Shown here: positions 16,078-23,689 of the stretch, piece by piece
Position numbering within the stretch: the first letter of the stretch is position 1
Layout of the letters: each line of letters begins with the position of its first letter
Source of the DNA: JADJOM01 sp046327715
GTDB taxonomy: Bacteria > Gemmatimonadota > Gemmatimonadetes > Gemmatimonadales > GWC2-71-9
Assembly: GCA_046327715.1 (NCBI GenBank)
Contig: JAXLXY010000014.1
Span: 26,070-90,069 of the forward strand
DNA: 64,000 bases
Direction of reading: 5' to 3'
Position numbers and translations under genes: made by a program
Notes under the pieces: generated by a model
Database searches by the model: none
Told to the model about the DNA's origin: nothing
What the model saw: only the letters and a program-made list of their open reading frames with translations

Positions 16078-17094
16078 CTACCGCCCGCCGATCAGCTCCA
16101 GCAGCAGCGCCCGCTGCACGTGCAGCCGGTTCTCCGCCTCGTCCACCACCGCCGAGGTGGGCCCATCGAGCACCGCATCGTCGATCTCCACGTTGCGCCG
16201 CACCGGGAGGCAGTGCATCACCGTGGCCTGGCCCCCGCGGGTGGACCGGAGCCGCGGCGCGGTGAGCCGCCAGTCGCGCAGCCCGCGGCGCAGCGCCGCC
16301 TCCTCCTCGGGCCGCCCGAACTGCTTCACCGACCCCCAGCTCTTGACGTACACCACGTCGGCGCCGACCAGCGCCTCGTCGGGGTCGTTGATGATGTGCA
16401 CGAACTCCCCCCCGCGCGCCTGCGCGATGCTGCGGATCAGCGCGGTGTCCTCCTGGTCCAGCTCGTAGCCATCCGGCCGCGCGATGACGATCTCCATCCC
16501 CTGGTGCGCCGCCGCGAGCGCGGCGCTGGCGGGGACCGCCGTCGGCAGGGCCTTCGGGTGCCAGGCCCACATCAGCACGAACCGCTTGCCCCGCGGGTCG
16601 CCCAGCTTCTCCCGCAGGGTCAGCGCATCGGCCAGCTGCTGGCACGGGTGGCGCCGGGTGGATTCCATGTTGACCACCGGCTTCTCGCAGTAGCGCGCGA
16701 AGTCGCGGATCACATGGTCTTCCCGGACGCTGGCCCAGTCGTCACCCCGCGGAAAGGAGCGGACCCCCACCACGTCCGCGTAGCGCCCCAGAACCTGCGC
16801 CGCGTCCTTGAGGTGCTCCACCGTGGTGCCGTCCATGACGGCACCCATCTCGGTCTCCAGGCTCCAGCTGCTCTTGCCCGGTTCCAGCACCACCGCATGC
16901 CCGCCGTGCAGGTACATGGCGGTCTCGAAGCTGGTCCGGGTCCGCATGCTCGGATCCATGAAGACCATCGCCATGACCTTCCGCTCGAGGCCGCCCAGGA
17001 CCTCGCCGCGCTTGACCTTCGCGGCCAGCGCCAGCAGCGCGTCGATCTCCTCGGCCGTCCACTCCTCGACCGTGATGAAGTCACGCTTGGTCAC
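16078..17094 (-). CDS. argF': N-acylornithine carbamoyltransferase (AOTCase/SOTCase family)
   Basis: This 338-aa transcarbamylase has the carbamoyl-phosphate loop as DPSMRTRTSFE near residues 47-57. Ordinary ornithine carbamoyltransferases have STRTR, so this belongs with the enzymes that act on N-acetyl- or N-succinyl-ornithine. Other family marks are SWSLETEMGAVMDG (76-89), VRSFPRGDDW, RHPCQQLADAL, the proline-rich loop MWAWHPKALPTAVP and MHCLPVRRN. The residue that sets the acyl preference (Glu92 in the Xanthomonas acetyl enzyme, Pro90 in the Bacteroides succinyl enzyme, both in MDGxx-X-EH) is Val92 here. The substrate may therefore be acetyl, succinyl or another acyl-ornithine. Neighbouring argC, argB and a deacylase support the N-acyl-citrulline route. 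Confidence 0.9.
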   Translation of the reverse strand: MTKRDFITVEEWTAEEIDALLALAAKVKRGEVLGGLERKVMAMVFMDPSMRTRTSFETAMYLHGGHAVVLEPGKSSWSLETEMGAVMDGTTVEHLKDAAQVLGRYADVVGVRSFPRGDDWASVREDHVIRDFARYCEKPVVNMESTRRHPCQQLADALTLREKLGDPRGKRFVLMWAWHPKALPTAVPASAALAAAHQGMEIVIARPDGYELDQEDTALIRSIAQARGGEFVHIINDPDEALVGADVVYVKSWGSVKQFGRPEEEAALRRGLRDWRLTAPRLRSTRGGQATVMHCLPVRRNVEIDDAVLDGPTSAVVDEAENRLHVQRALLLELIGGR

Positions 17095-17121
17095 GCCGCC
17101 ACCTCCTCCCCGGGACCCCGG

Positions 17122-18168
17122 TCAGCATGGGTAGAGCCCGCCGAAGCGCAGCCCGGCCGCCTCGGGCAACCCGAGCGCGAGGTTCATCGCCTGGATGGCC
17201 TGGCCGCCGGCGCCCTTCACGAGGTTGTCGATCACCACCATCACCTGCGCCTCCCGGCCGTCGGCGGACTGCGCCGCGTGCACCAGGGCGTAGTTGGTGC
17301 CGAGCACGTGGGTCAGCTCGGGCGGCTGGTCCACCAGCCGGACGAAGGGCCGCCCGGCGTAGGCCTCGCGGAACCGGGCCCGGATGTCCACCGCGCCGGC
17401 GGTGGCCCGCGCCGGCTCCAGGTCCACGTGCAGCGTCAGGTGGATGCCGCGGACGAAGGGACCCGAGTGGGTCATGAGCCGCGCCCGCGCCGCCGGTGCG
17501 CCCGTCCACGCGCGCCAGCGCTCGAGAATCTCCGCCTCGTGCCGGTGACCCAGCACCGAATAGGCGAAGAGGTTGTGCGCGCGCGCCGGGTGGTGCGTCG
17601 TGGGCTTGGGGTGCACCCCGCTGCCGCTCGAGCCGGTGACGCCGAACAGCGCCGGCAGCAGCCCCGCACCCAGCCCGCCCAGGGGATACAGCGCCAGCTC
17701 GGCCGCGGTGGCGAAGCACCCCGGGGCCGCGAGGGCACGCTTGCCCCGGAGCCCGTCGCCGAGCACGTCGGCGAGCGCATAGGTGAACTGCGGCACCAGC
17801 GCCGGCGCCGGGTGCTGCCCGTAGTAGCGGGCATAGAGTTCGAGGTCCTGCACCCGGAAGTCGGCGGCCAGGTCGATCACGAGCGCCGCCCCGGCCTCGA
17901 GGATCTCCCCCGCCACCTTCGAGGACTCCCCGTGCTCAAGCGCGAGGAACACCACATCGGCCTCCCGGGCCGCCTCGGCCGGCGTGGCGCCCGAGAACCG
18001 CGCATCGGTGAGGGGCGCCAGCTGCGGATGCACCTCGGCCACCGGCGCGCCCGCCTTGCTGCGGCTGGTGGCCACCACCGAGGCGACTTCCGGATGATCG
18101 GCCAGCAGGCGCAGCAGCTCCCCGCCGACATAGCCGGCGGCCCCGATCACCGCCACCCGGAGCGCCAT
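17122..18168 (-). CDS. argC: N-acetyl-gamma-glutamyl-phosphate reductase
   Basis: This 348-aa NADP-dependent reductase makes the N-acyl-glutamate semialdehyde from the ArgB product. The N-terminal Rossmann fold reads RVAVIGAAGYVGGELLRLL. The active-site region is APGCFATAAELAL, with the catalytic Cys in the GCFAT form seen in Bacteroidetes-type ArgC rather than the GCYPT form. The motifs GVTGSSGSG, HRHEAEI and a C-terminal NLVKGAGGQAIQAMN are canonical. The start ATG at 18168 is 5 nt after the stop of the unknown P-loop gene. A longer frame upstream is a shadow of that gene. The length matches the family. Confidence 0.94.
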   Translation of the reverse strand: MALRVAVIGAAGYVGGELLRLLADHPEVASVVATSRSKAGAPVAEVHPQLAPLTDARFSGATPAEAAREADVVFLALEHGESSKVAGEILEAGAALVIDLAADFRVQDLELYARYYGQHPAPALVPQFTYALADVLGDGLRGKRALAAPGCFATAAELALYPLGGLGAGLLPALFGVTGSSGSGVHPKPTTHHPARAHNLFAYSVLGHRHEAEILERWRAWTGAPAARARLMTHSGPFVRGIHLTLHVDLEPARATAGAVDIRARFREAYAGRPFVRLVDQPPELTHVLGTNYALVHAAQSADGREAQVMVVIDNLVKGAGGQAIQAMNLALGLPEAAGLRFGGLYPC

Positions 18169-18173
18169 GCGGG

Positions 18174-19256
18174 CTAGGCCCCCGCCAGGGCCGGGGCGGC
18201 GAGGCGCGTGTCGAGCGCCTGGCGCACCACCTCGACCAGCGCCGGCGCCTCGCGCAGGGCATTGAAGGCGGGGAGCCGCAGCTCCGCCTTGACGTAGTCG
18301 CGGCCCACCTCGTTGTCGGTCGCGGGCCCGGTGAGCACGGTGACCGGGAGGCCGAAGAGGTCGCGCATCAGGGTCACGGCCCCCCAGCACCCCACCGGGT
18401 CGGGCGCCGCCATCACGTAGGCCGCCCCCACCCCGGTGAGCTCCGGGTCGCGGAGGATGTCCTGCACGCCGTACTCGCCGAGGATGCCGTCGCCCAGCTC
18501 CGCCACGATCACGTCGGGCTTGCTCGCGGCGAGCCGGTTGAAGATGCCCTTGGCGGCGGTGACGGTCAGGCCGGCCCGCGTCGTGGCGATGCCGATGTCG
18601 TTGAAGGTGAGCGCGGCGATGGCGCCGGCGTCGAGCATCGAGAGGGCATCCCGCATCAGCGAGACGCCGGTCAGCTTGCTGGCCGCCACCCGCAGGCCCG
18701 AGCGGCTCAGGCCCCGGACCAGCTCGGTGGCGGCCACCGTCTTGCCGGCGTTCATGCAGGTCCCCGCGATGTAGACCACGGGCACTTGGCTCTCCAGCCG
18801 TTCCGCCACCGGCACCGAGTGATCCTTGATGTGCGCCGGGTGGCCGATGCGATCGCCGAGCGCGGGGAAGGTCAGGATGGCGCCCAGCACCTCCGCCTTG
18901 AACGGCATGCCGTTCTCCGGATTGGCGCTGGTGCAGCGGCCCAGGATGCCGCCGAGGTTGAGCACCTCGATGGTGTCGCCCACCGCCACATGGCTCGGCA
19001 CCACGCCGGCATAGCCGCGCAGCGCGCGCCGGTGCCCGAGCGTCCCCGCCAGCACGTCGCCGGCGCGGAGGGAGACCATCCGCCCCGACAGGTCTTCCAT
19101 GGTGTTGTAGCTCGACTTGTCATGCAGGATCCGCACGGCCAGCACGTAGCCCTCGGCCGCGATGATCTCGTCGCCGAGGATCACCTCCGCCGTCAGGTGC
19201 GCATTCCGGGTGCTCGACGAGATCTTGTCGAGCCGGATGCGGGTGGTCTTCACCAT
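18174..19256 (-). CDS. Unknown P-loop NTPase-like protein embedded in the arginine operon
   Basis: This 360-aa protein has two parts. Residues about 1-150 are beta-rich and include repeated Gly turns (AGDVLAGTLGHRRALRGYAGV, ENGMPFKAEVLGA). Residues about 165-350 form a SIMIBI-like P-loop domain with Walker A GTCMNAGKTVAATE near residue 168, a SKLTG strand and a VIVAELGDG Walker-B-like strand. It resembles dethiobiotin-synthetase, MobB and DUF1611-type domains, but I cannot place it in a named arginine enzyme. It lies between argG and argC, where relatives with a similar operon often carry other genes such as argD. A role in making or handling the N-acyl intermediate is a guess from position. 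A strong ribosome-binding site (GGAGGAC) precedes the ATG at 19256. Confidence 0.8.
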   Translation of the reverse strand: MVKTTRIRLDKISSSTRNAHLTAEVILGDEIIAAEGYVLAVRILHDKSSYNTMEDLSGRMVSLRAGDVLAGTLGHRRALRGYAGVVPSHVAVGDTIEVLNLGGILGRCTSANPENGMPFKAEVLGAILTFPALGDRIGHPAHIKDHSVPVAERLESQVPVVYIAGTCMNAGKTVAATELVRGLSRSGLRVAASKLTGVSLMRDALSMLDAGAIAALTFNDIGIATTRAGLTVTAAKGIFNRLAASKPDVIVAELGDGILGEYGVQDILRDPELTGVGAAYVMAAPDPVGCWGAVTLMRDLFGLPVTVLTGPATDNEVGRDYVKAELRLPAFNALREAPALVEVVRQALDTRLAAPALAGA

Positions 19257-19286
19257 GGATCGTCCTCCTGCCCGGAGAATGGAGAT

Positions 19287-19332
19287 GACCGGTGCCGGCG
19301 GGATGGCCGTTCCATCCCGCCCGGCGCCGGTC
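19287..19332. promoter_or_regulatory. Large hairpin in the argG/P-loop gene intergenic gap
   Basis: GACCGGTGCCGGCGGGATGG (19287-19306) and CCATCCCG...GGTC (19312-19332) pair over about 20 bp with one bulged base and one G-T pair. They leave a 5-nt loop. It fills about half of the 88-nt gap between argG and the next gene of the operon. No U-tract follows, and a ribosome-binding site lies downstream, so an intrinsic terminator is unlikely. RNA processing, stabilisation of the argG 3' end, or attenuation are possible. Confidence 0.55.
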
Positions 19333-19344
19333 GCCTGCCGCTGC

Positions 19345-20529
19345 CTATCGCTTGTGGAGGACCCGCTCCGCCAGGAGCTCGGGAATGGCCGAGACCCGGC
19401 TGAAGGCCTGGGCCTCCGCCCCCGTCCACAGCCGGTTCTCCTCGCCGTACGTGGCGACGCTGCGGTCCATCATGGAGAAGGGGCTCCGCGTGCCCACCAC
19501 CTGGAAGCGGCCCGGGGCGAGCCGCACCCGGGTCTCCCCGCTCACCCGCTGCTGGCTGCTGGTGAGCAGCGCCTCGATGTCGCGGAGCGCCGGGTCGAAG
19601 TAGTGCCCCTCGTGCAGCCGGTCGCCGTAGAAGCGGGCCAGCTGGTCCTTCCAGAAGGCCTGCCACTTGGTGAGGACCAGCTTCTCCAGCTCGCGGTGCG
19701 CCGCGATGAGCAGGAGGGCCGCGCCGGCCTCGAACCCGATCCGCCCCTTGATGCCGAGGGCGGTCTCGCCCACGTGGATGTTGCGGCCGAACCCGTAGGC
19801 CTCGCCCAGGTCGCCGATCTGGCGGATGAGGTCGGGCCCACCGGGCCGTGCGCCATCGAGGCTCACCGGGATGCCCTGCTCCCAGCCGAGGAGGATCTCG
19901 CGCGGGGCGGGCGCGTCGGCGGGCGGGTCGACCAGCTCCGCGGGGGGACCGGCCCAGGTGTCGTGGGTCCAGCCGCCACCCCAGGTGGTGCCCCAGAGCC
20001 CGCGGTTGATGGAGTACGCCCCGGCCTTGGGGGGCACGGGGAGCTTCCGGGCCTCGAGATAGGCGATCGCCTGGTCGCGCTGCAGCCCGAGCTCGCGGAT
20101 CGGCGTGATGACCTCGAGGTCCGGGGCCAGGACCCGGAAGGCGATGTCGAAGCGGACCTGGTCGTTGCCGGCCCCGGTGGAGCCATGCGCCACCGCCGTC
20201 GCCCCCACGTCCCGCGCCACATCGATCGCGGAGAGCGCCTGCTGGGTGCGCTCCGCCGCCACGGAGAGGGGATAGACCTCGCCCCGGAGCACGTTGCCCT
20301 GGATCAGGAAGCGCACGAACCGGTCGAACACCGCCTGCCGGGCATCCACCGTGTGGTGCCGCACCGACCCGACCGCCGCGGCCTGTCGCGCGATGGCGTC
20401 GAGGTCCGTGGCCGTGGCGCCGCCGGTGTTCACGTAGGCGGTGTGGACGGCCCAGCCCTGCTCGGCCAGGTGGGGGACGCAGAAGGAGGTGTCGAGGCCG
20501 CCCGAGAAGGCGAGAACGCAGGTCTTCAT
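19345..20529 (-). CDS. argG: Argininosuccinate synthase
   Basis: This 394-aa ATP-pyrophosphatase condenses citrulline and aspartate into argininosuccinate. The PP-motif is AFSGGLDTS near residue 6. Substrate-binding motifs TAYVNTGG, HGSTGAGNDQVRFD, and YSINRGLWGTTWGGGWTHDTW resemble the Bacteroidetes-like ArgG subtype rather than the E. coli or Streptomyces types. The ATG at 20529 is chosen because it gives MKTCVLAFSGG, whereas the frame upstream to 20571 runs through the promoter and palindrome. It is the first gene of the arg operon, whose remaining genes follow on the same strand. No ribosome-binding site precedes it, in keeping with a leaderless start. Confidence 0.95.
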   Translation of the reverse strand: MKTCVLAFSGGLDTSFCVPHLAEQGWAVHTAYVNTGGATATDLDAIARQAAAVGSVRHHTVDARQAVFDRFVRFLIQGNVLRGEVYPLSVAAERTQQALSAIDVARDVGATAVAHGSTGAGNDQVRFDIAFRVLAPDLEVITPIRELGLQRDQAIAYLEARKLPVPPKAGAYSINRGLWGTTWGGGWTHDTWAGPPAELVDPPADAPAPREILLGWEQGIPVSLDGARPGGPDLIRQIGDLGEAYGFGRNIHVGETALGIKGRIGFEAGAALLLIAAHRELEKLVLTKWQAFWKDQLARFYGDRLHEGHYFDPALRDIEALLTSSQQRVSGETRVRLAPGRFQVVGTRSPFSMMDRSVATYGEENRLWTGAEAQAFSRVSAIPELLAERVLHKR

Positions 20530-20535
20530 GGGGGA

Positions 20536-20565
20536 TAAATATGCATTATGCAATTTTTGGCGCAA
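20536..20565 (-). promoter_or_regulatory. argG promoter with candidate ArgR box
   Basis: On the minus strand TTGCGC (20565-20560), an 18-bp spacer and TATTTA (20541-20536) form a plausible promoter whose transcript would begin at the argG ATG six bases later. Inside the spacer is a perfect palindrome TGCAT-T-ATGCA (20542-20552) in an AT-rich stretch that stands out in this GC-rich DNA. ARG boxes are AT-rich palindromes with TGAAT/TGCAT half-sites, and argR lies in the same operon. The half-site spacing is shorter than the E. coli consensus. Confidence 0.5.
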
Positions 20566-20665
20566 GAGCACGGTGGCCGATTAGGTTCCGGCCGACCGGA
20601 TGGACCCCGGGCGGCATCAGGCCACCGGGCCCCGGCCCCCCGGCCTTCCACCCCCGGAGCCGCCA

Positions 20666-20899
20666 ATGGCCCCCAACGATCCCGATTTTTCCGATGTCAG
20701 CGGAGGGAGTTCCTCCGCCGCCGATGCCAAGGGCGGCCGGACCTACACCATCGCCAAGGGCGACAGTCTCTCGAAGATCGCCAAGCGCTTCTACGGCGAC
20801 GCCAAGCTGTGGCGCAAGATCCACGAGGCGAACCAGGATACCATCAAGAACCCCGACCTGATCTTCCCCGGCCAGGTCATCAAGATCCCCGACGCCTGA
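20666..20899 (+). CDS. Small LysM-domain protein
   Basis: This 77-aa protein consists of a short flexible N-terminus rich in Ser, Gly and Asp and one LysM domain (about 27-77). The domain is marked by YTIAKGDSLSKIAKRFYGD and the terminal LIFPGQVIKIPDA. LysM binds N-acetylglucosamine in peptidoglycan or related glycans. No signal peptide is seen, so like other stand-alone cytosolic LysM proteins (for example the BON/LysM KbpA group) it may not be exported. A longer start at 20600 would add a Pro-rich stretch without a signal. It is divergent from argG and 16 bp upstream of the lipoprotein. Confidence 0.72.
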   Translation: MAPNDPDFSDVSGGSSSAADAKGGRTYTIAKGDSLSKIAKRFYGDAKLWRKIHEANQDTIKNPDLIFPGQVIKIPDA

Positions 20900-20915
20900 G
20901 GCTCGACCCCCGATC

Positions 20916-21383
20916 ATGGCACACTCCATTCGCGCCACCGCGATCCTCGGGATCGCGCTGCTCGCCGCCGCCGGCTGCAAGAAGAAGGAAGTCACCCCGC
21001 CGCCCGCGGAGCCGGCCGCGCAGGCGCCCGCCCCCGCAACCCTGCCCATCTCCATCGGTGCGGTGACGGTCGGGAAGTCCATCGATGCCCAGAAGATGGT
21101 CCTGGCCCCGCTCACGGTGCTGGGCACCCGGGACACCGTCTATGCCTCGGTGCTGACCAAGGGTGTCGGGGAGAACGCGACCATCGGCGCAAGGTGGGAG
21201 TACGTGAAGGCCGACGGCAGCACCATCATGGTCAATGAAAGCTCGCAGACCATCACCACGACCGGGCCGGCCTACACCGAGTTCCACATCACCAAGGCCT
21301 CCGCCTGGCCCGCCGGCAAGTATCGCGTGACCGTGACGCTCAACGGCGCCGCAGGCACCCCGGTGGAGTTCGAGATCAAGTAG
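20916..21383 (+). CDS. Lipoprotein of unknown function
   Basis: This 155-aa protein begins with a lipoprotein signal, ALLAAAGCKKKE, giving Cys21 as the lipidated residue. A Pro/Ala linker (about 25-42) separates the anchor from a beta-sandwich-like domain. The pattern of alternating hydrophobic strands (TVYASVLTKG, ATIGARWEYVKADG, YRVTVTLNGAAGTPVEFEIK) resembles the extracellular immunoglobulin-like domains of envelope proteins. I do not recognise a family. It follows the LysM gene by 16 bp and ends in an 8-bp tail-to-tail overlap with pbpC. The two small genes may form an envelope-associated operon. Confidence 0.65.
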   Translation: MAHSIRATAILGIALLAAAGCKKKEVTPPPAEPAAQAPAPATLPISIGAVTVGKSIDAQKMVLAPLTVLGTRDTVYASVLTKGVGENATIGARWEYVKADGSTIMVNESSQTITTTGPAYTEFHITKASAWPAGKYRVTVTLNGAAGTPVEFEIK

Positions 21384-23670
21384 CGTCGCGCCGGGGGGCC
21401 TGGCCGGCGGCCGAGACGGTGATCTCGACCTCATCGGTCATGCCACCGGAGATGGCCCGCACCCGGTGCCGCCCGGGCACCAGCGTCCACCGGCCGGCGG
21501 TCACCGGATGACCGTCAAGCATCCAGCGCACCGGCGCTCCGGCGGGGGCCCCCGCGGCCCGCAGCGCAATCGTGGCGTACCGGCCCTCGACCCCGGGCGG
21601 GATCTGGTAGTGGTCGCCATGCTGCGGCGAGGTGATGGTGAGGCGCGCCGTGGGCGCCGCGGCGGCCCGGCCCGACGGGACCGTCTCCGCCACCCGGCGG
21701 GGCGTGGCCGACGCGCCGGACGTGGTGGCACGCCACTCGGCATACTCCACGGGAAGCTCCACCTGGCCCTCCCGGTGCCAGCGGCAGGTGGTGGTGGGGA
21801 CCGTGCCGGGCAGGAAGTATTCGGTCATCGCGGGACACTCGGGGCCCGCCAGCTCGCCGGAGAGCCGGCAGATCCGCCCCGGCAGCAGCCCCGCCTCCGC
21901 CGCCGTGGGCAGGGCGCCCGCGGGATAGCGCTGCGCCGTGACCAGGACGGCTCGGTGCAGCAGCGGACCCGCGCCGGTGATGCCGCTGACCCCTTCCATC
22001 GGCCGGCCGTCGAAGTTTCCCACCCAGACGCCCACGGTGAAGCCGGCAGTGACCGCCACCGCCCAGTTGTCGGTGAAGTGGCGGCTGGTCCCCGTCTTGG
22101 CGGCGGCGCGGAAGGGCCAGTCGAAGGGCGTGCCGATCCCGAAGGCGGGGATCCGCGCCTCGGGGTCGGCCAGGACGTCGAGCACCAGCGCCGCCGCGCG
22201 CGGCGAGACCACGCGGCGCTCCCCGCCGCTCGGGCGGTTCGCGTCGCCGGCCCACCACCGCGTGGGGGTCCATACGCCGCCGTTGGCGAGCGCGCGATAC
22301 CCGTTGGCGAGCTCGAGCAGGGTCACGTCACCGTTGCCGAGGGCCAGGCCCAGCCCGTAGTGCTCGGGGGAGCGGTCGAGCGAGGCGAAGCCCCCGGCCT
22401 GGAGCCCGTGCAGCAGGGTGGCGTAGCCGATGCGGCTCGCCAGCTCGACGGCGGGGACGTTGTAGGAGCTGGCGAGCGCCTCGCGCGCGCGGACCGGGCC
22501 GTGGAAGGTGCGATCGTAATTGCGCGGGTGGTACGGGCCGCCGCCGGTCTGGTAGGTGGTGGCCACGTCGGCGAGCACGGTCGCCGCGGTCGCGCCCCGA
22601 TCGAAGGCCAGCGCGTAGAGGAACGGCTTGAGGGCGGAGCCGGGCTGCCGGCCGCTCACGACCATGTCCACCTGGCCCGCGGTGTCCGCCCAGAAGTCAG
22701 GGCTGCCCACCCAGGCGAGGACCTCGCCGGACCGGTTGTCCAGCACCACCAGCGCCGCCTGGCGGGCCCCGCGGTCGCGCAGCTGGTCCACGGTGTGGCG
22801 CACCTCGTCCTCGAGCGCGGCCTGCAGCGCCAGGTCGAGCGAGGTCCGCCAGGTCCCGGCCGCGCGACGCTGCGCCGCCTCGCCATCCTGCAGCACGCGG
22901 CTGGTGAAGTGCGGGGCGAGGAACGGCCGCCCGCGGTCGGCGGCGAGCAGGGGTTCGTGGCGCGCCCGTTCCACCTCCTCCGGCGAGGCGTAGCCGTCGG
23001 CCGCCAGGCGGGCCAGGCCGGCATCCCGCCGCCGCCGGGCGCGGCCGGGATCGACCAGCGGGTTCTGGCTTGATGGCGCGCGCGCGAGGCCGGCCAGCAT
23101 CGCGGCCTGCCCCAGGCTCACCTCGGTCGGCGCGCGCCCGAAGTAGAGGCGGGTGGCGGCGGCCACCCCGATGGCGCCCTGCCCCATCGGCACGCGGTTG
23201 AGGTACTGCTCCAGGATCTCGGGCTTGTCGAGGTGGGCCTCGAGGCGGAGCGCCCAGGCCGTCTGCAGCAGCTTGTCCCCGGCGCCATGGCCGATGGGCC
23301 GCAGCAGCCGCGCCAGCTGCATGGTGATGGTCGATGCCCCCGAGACGACACCGCCGTGGCGCAGGTTGTCCCGCAGCGCCCGCCCGATGGCGCGGACATC
23401 CACCCCGCGGTGCTGGTAGAAGCGGTGGTCCTCGACCGCCACGAACGCCCGGGGCAGGTCGGGATCCATCTCCTCCAGGCGGAACCAGCGGTTGAGGGAC
23501 CCGTCGCCGGCACGGGTGGACCGCAGCACCAGGCCGTGCCGGTCCTCCAGCGTGAGGCTCTGCCGCGCCTCCGGCGCGAGCAGCGCGCGGGGCAGCGGCC
23601 ACGCCACCCACGCCGCCGCCCCCAGACCGAGCAGCGCCCCCGCGGCGACGGCCCCGCGCACCACCCGCAT
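21376..23670 (-). CDS. pbpC: Penicillin-binding protein 1C
   Basis: This bifunctional peptidoglycan synthase of about 764 aa has an N-terminal membrane anchor (about 5-28). The family-51 glycosyltransferase domain (about 38-215) includes EDHRFYQHRGVD (catalytic Glu80) and STITMQLARLL. The transpeptidase domain (about 275-555) has SALK (Ser345-Lys348), SYN (about 402-404) and KTGTS (Lys525). The C-terminal PF06832-like domain (about 680-760) is typical of PBP1C. It follows the alpha-2-macroglobulin gene by a short gap, the widely conserved pbpC-yfhM pairing. A GTG two codons upstream (23676) is an alternative start. The protein probably repairs wall after damage. Confidence 0.95.
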   Translation of the reverse strand: MRVVRGAVAAGALLGLGAAAWVAWPLPRALLAPEARQSLTLEDRHGLVLRSTRAGDGSLNRWFRLEEMDPDLPRAFVAVEDHRFYQHRGVDVRAIGRALRDNLRHGGVVSGASTITMQLARLLRPIGHGAGDKLLQTAWALRLEAHLDKPEILEQYLNRVPMGQGAIGVAAATRLYFGRAPTEVSLGQAAMLAGLARAPSSQNPLVDPGRARRRRDAGLARLAADGYASPEEVERARHEPLLAADRGRPFLAPHFTSRVLQDGEAAQRRAAGTWRTSLDLALQAALEDEVRHTVDQLRDRGARQAALVVLDNRSGEVLAWVGSPDFWADTAGQVDMVVSGRQPGSALKPFLYALAFDRGATAATVLADVATTYQTGGGPYHPRNYDRTFHGPVRAREALASSYNVPAVELASRIGYATLLHGLQAGGFASLDRSPEHYGLGLALGNGDVTLLELANGYRALANGGVWTPTRWWAGDANRPSGGERRVVSPRAAALVLDVLADPEARIPAFGIGTPFDWPFRAAAKTGTSRHFTDNWAVAVTAGFTVGVWVGNFDGRPMEGVSGITGAGPLLHRAVLVTAQRYPAGALPTAAEAGLLPGRICRLSGELAGPECPAMTEYFLPGTVPTTTCRWHREGQVELPVEYAEWRATTSGASATPRRVAETVPSGRAAAAPTARLTITSPQHGDHYQIPPGVEGRYATIALRAAGAPAGAPVRWMLDGHPVTAGRWTLVPGRHRVRAISGGMTDEVEITVSAAGQAPRRDAT

Positions 23671-23689
23671 CAGCACCGGAAGCCCCCGC

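Noticed and set aside
14917..18177. 1,086-aa plus-strand frame opposite the arginine genes
   Set aside because: It is a shadow of argE, argB, the carbamoyltransferase and argC, all of which are strongly supported on the minus strand.
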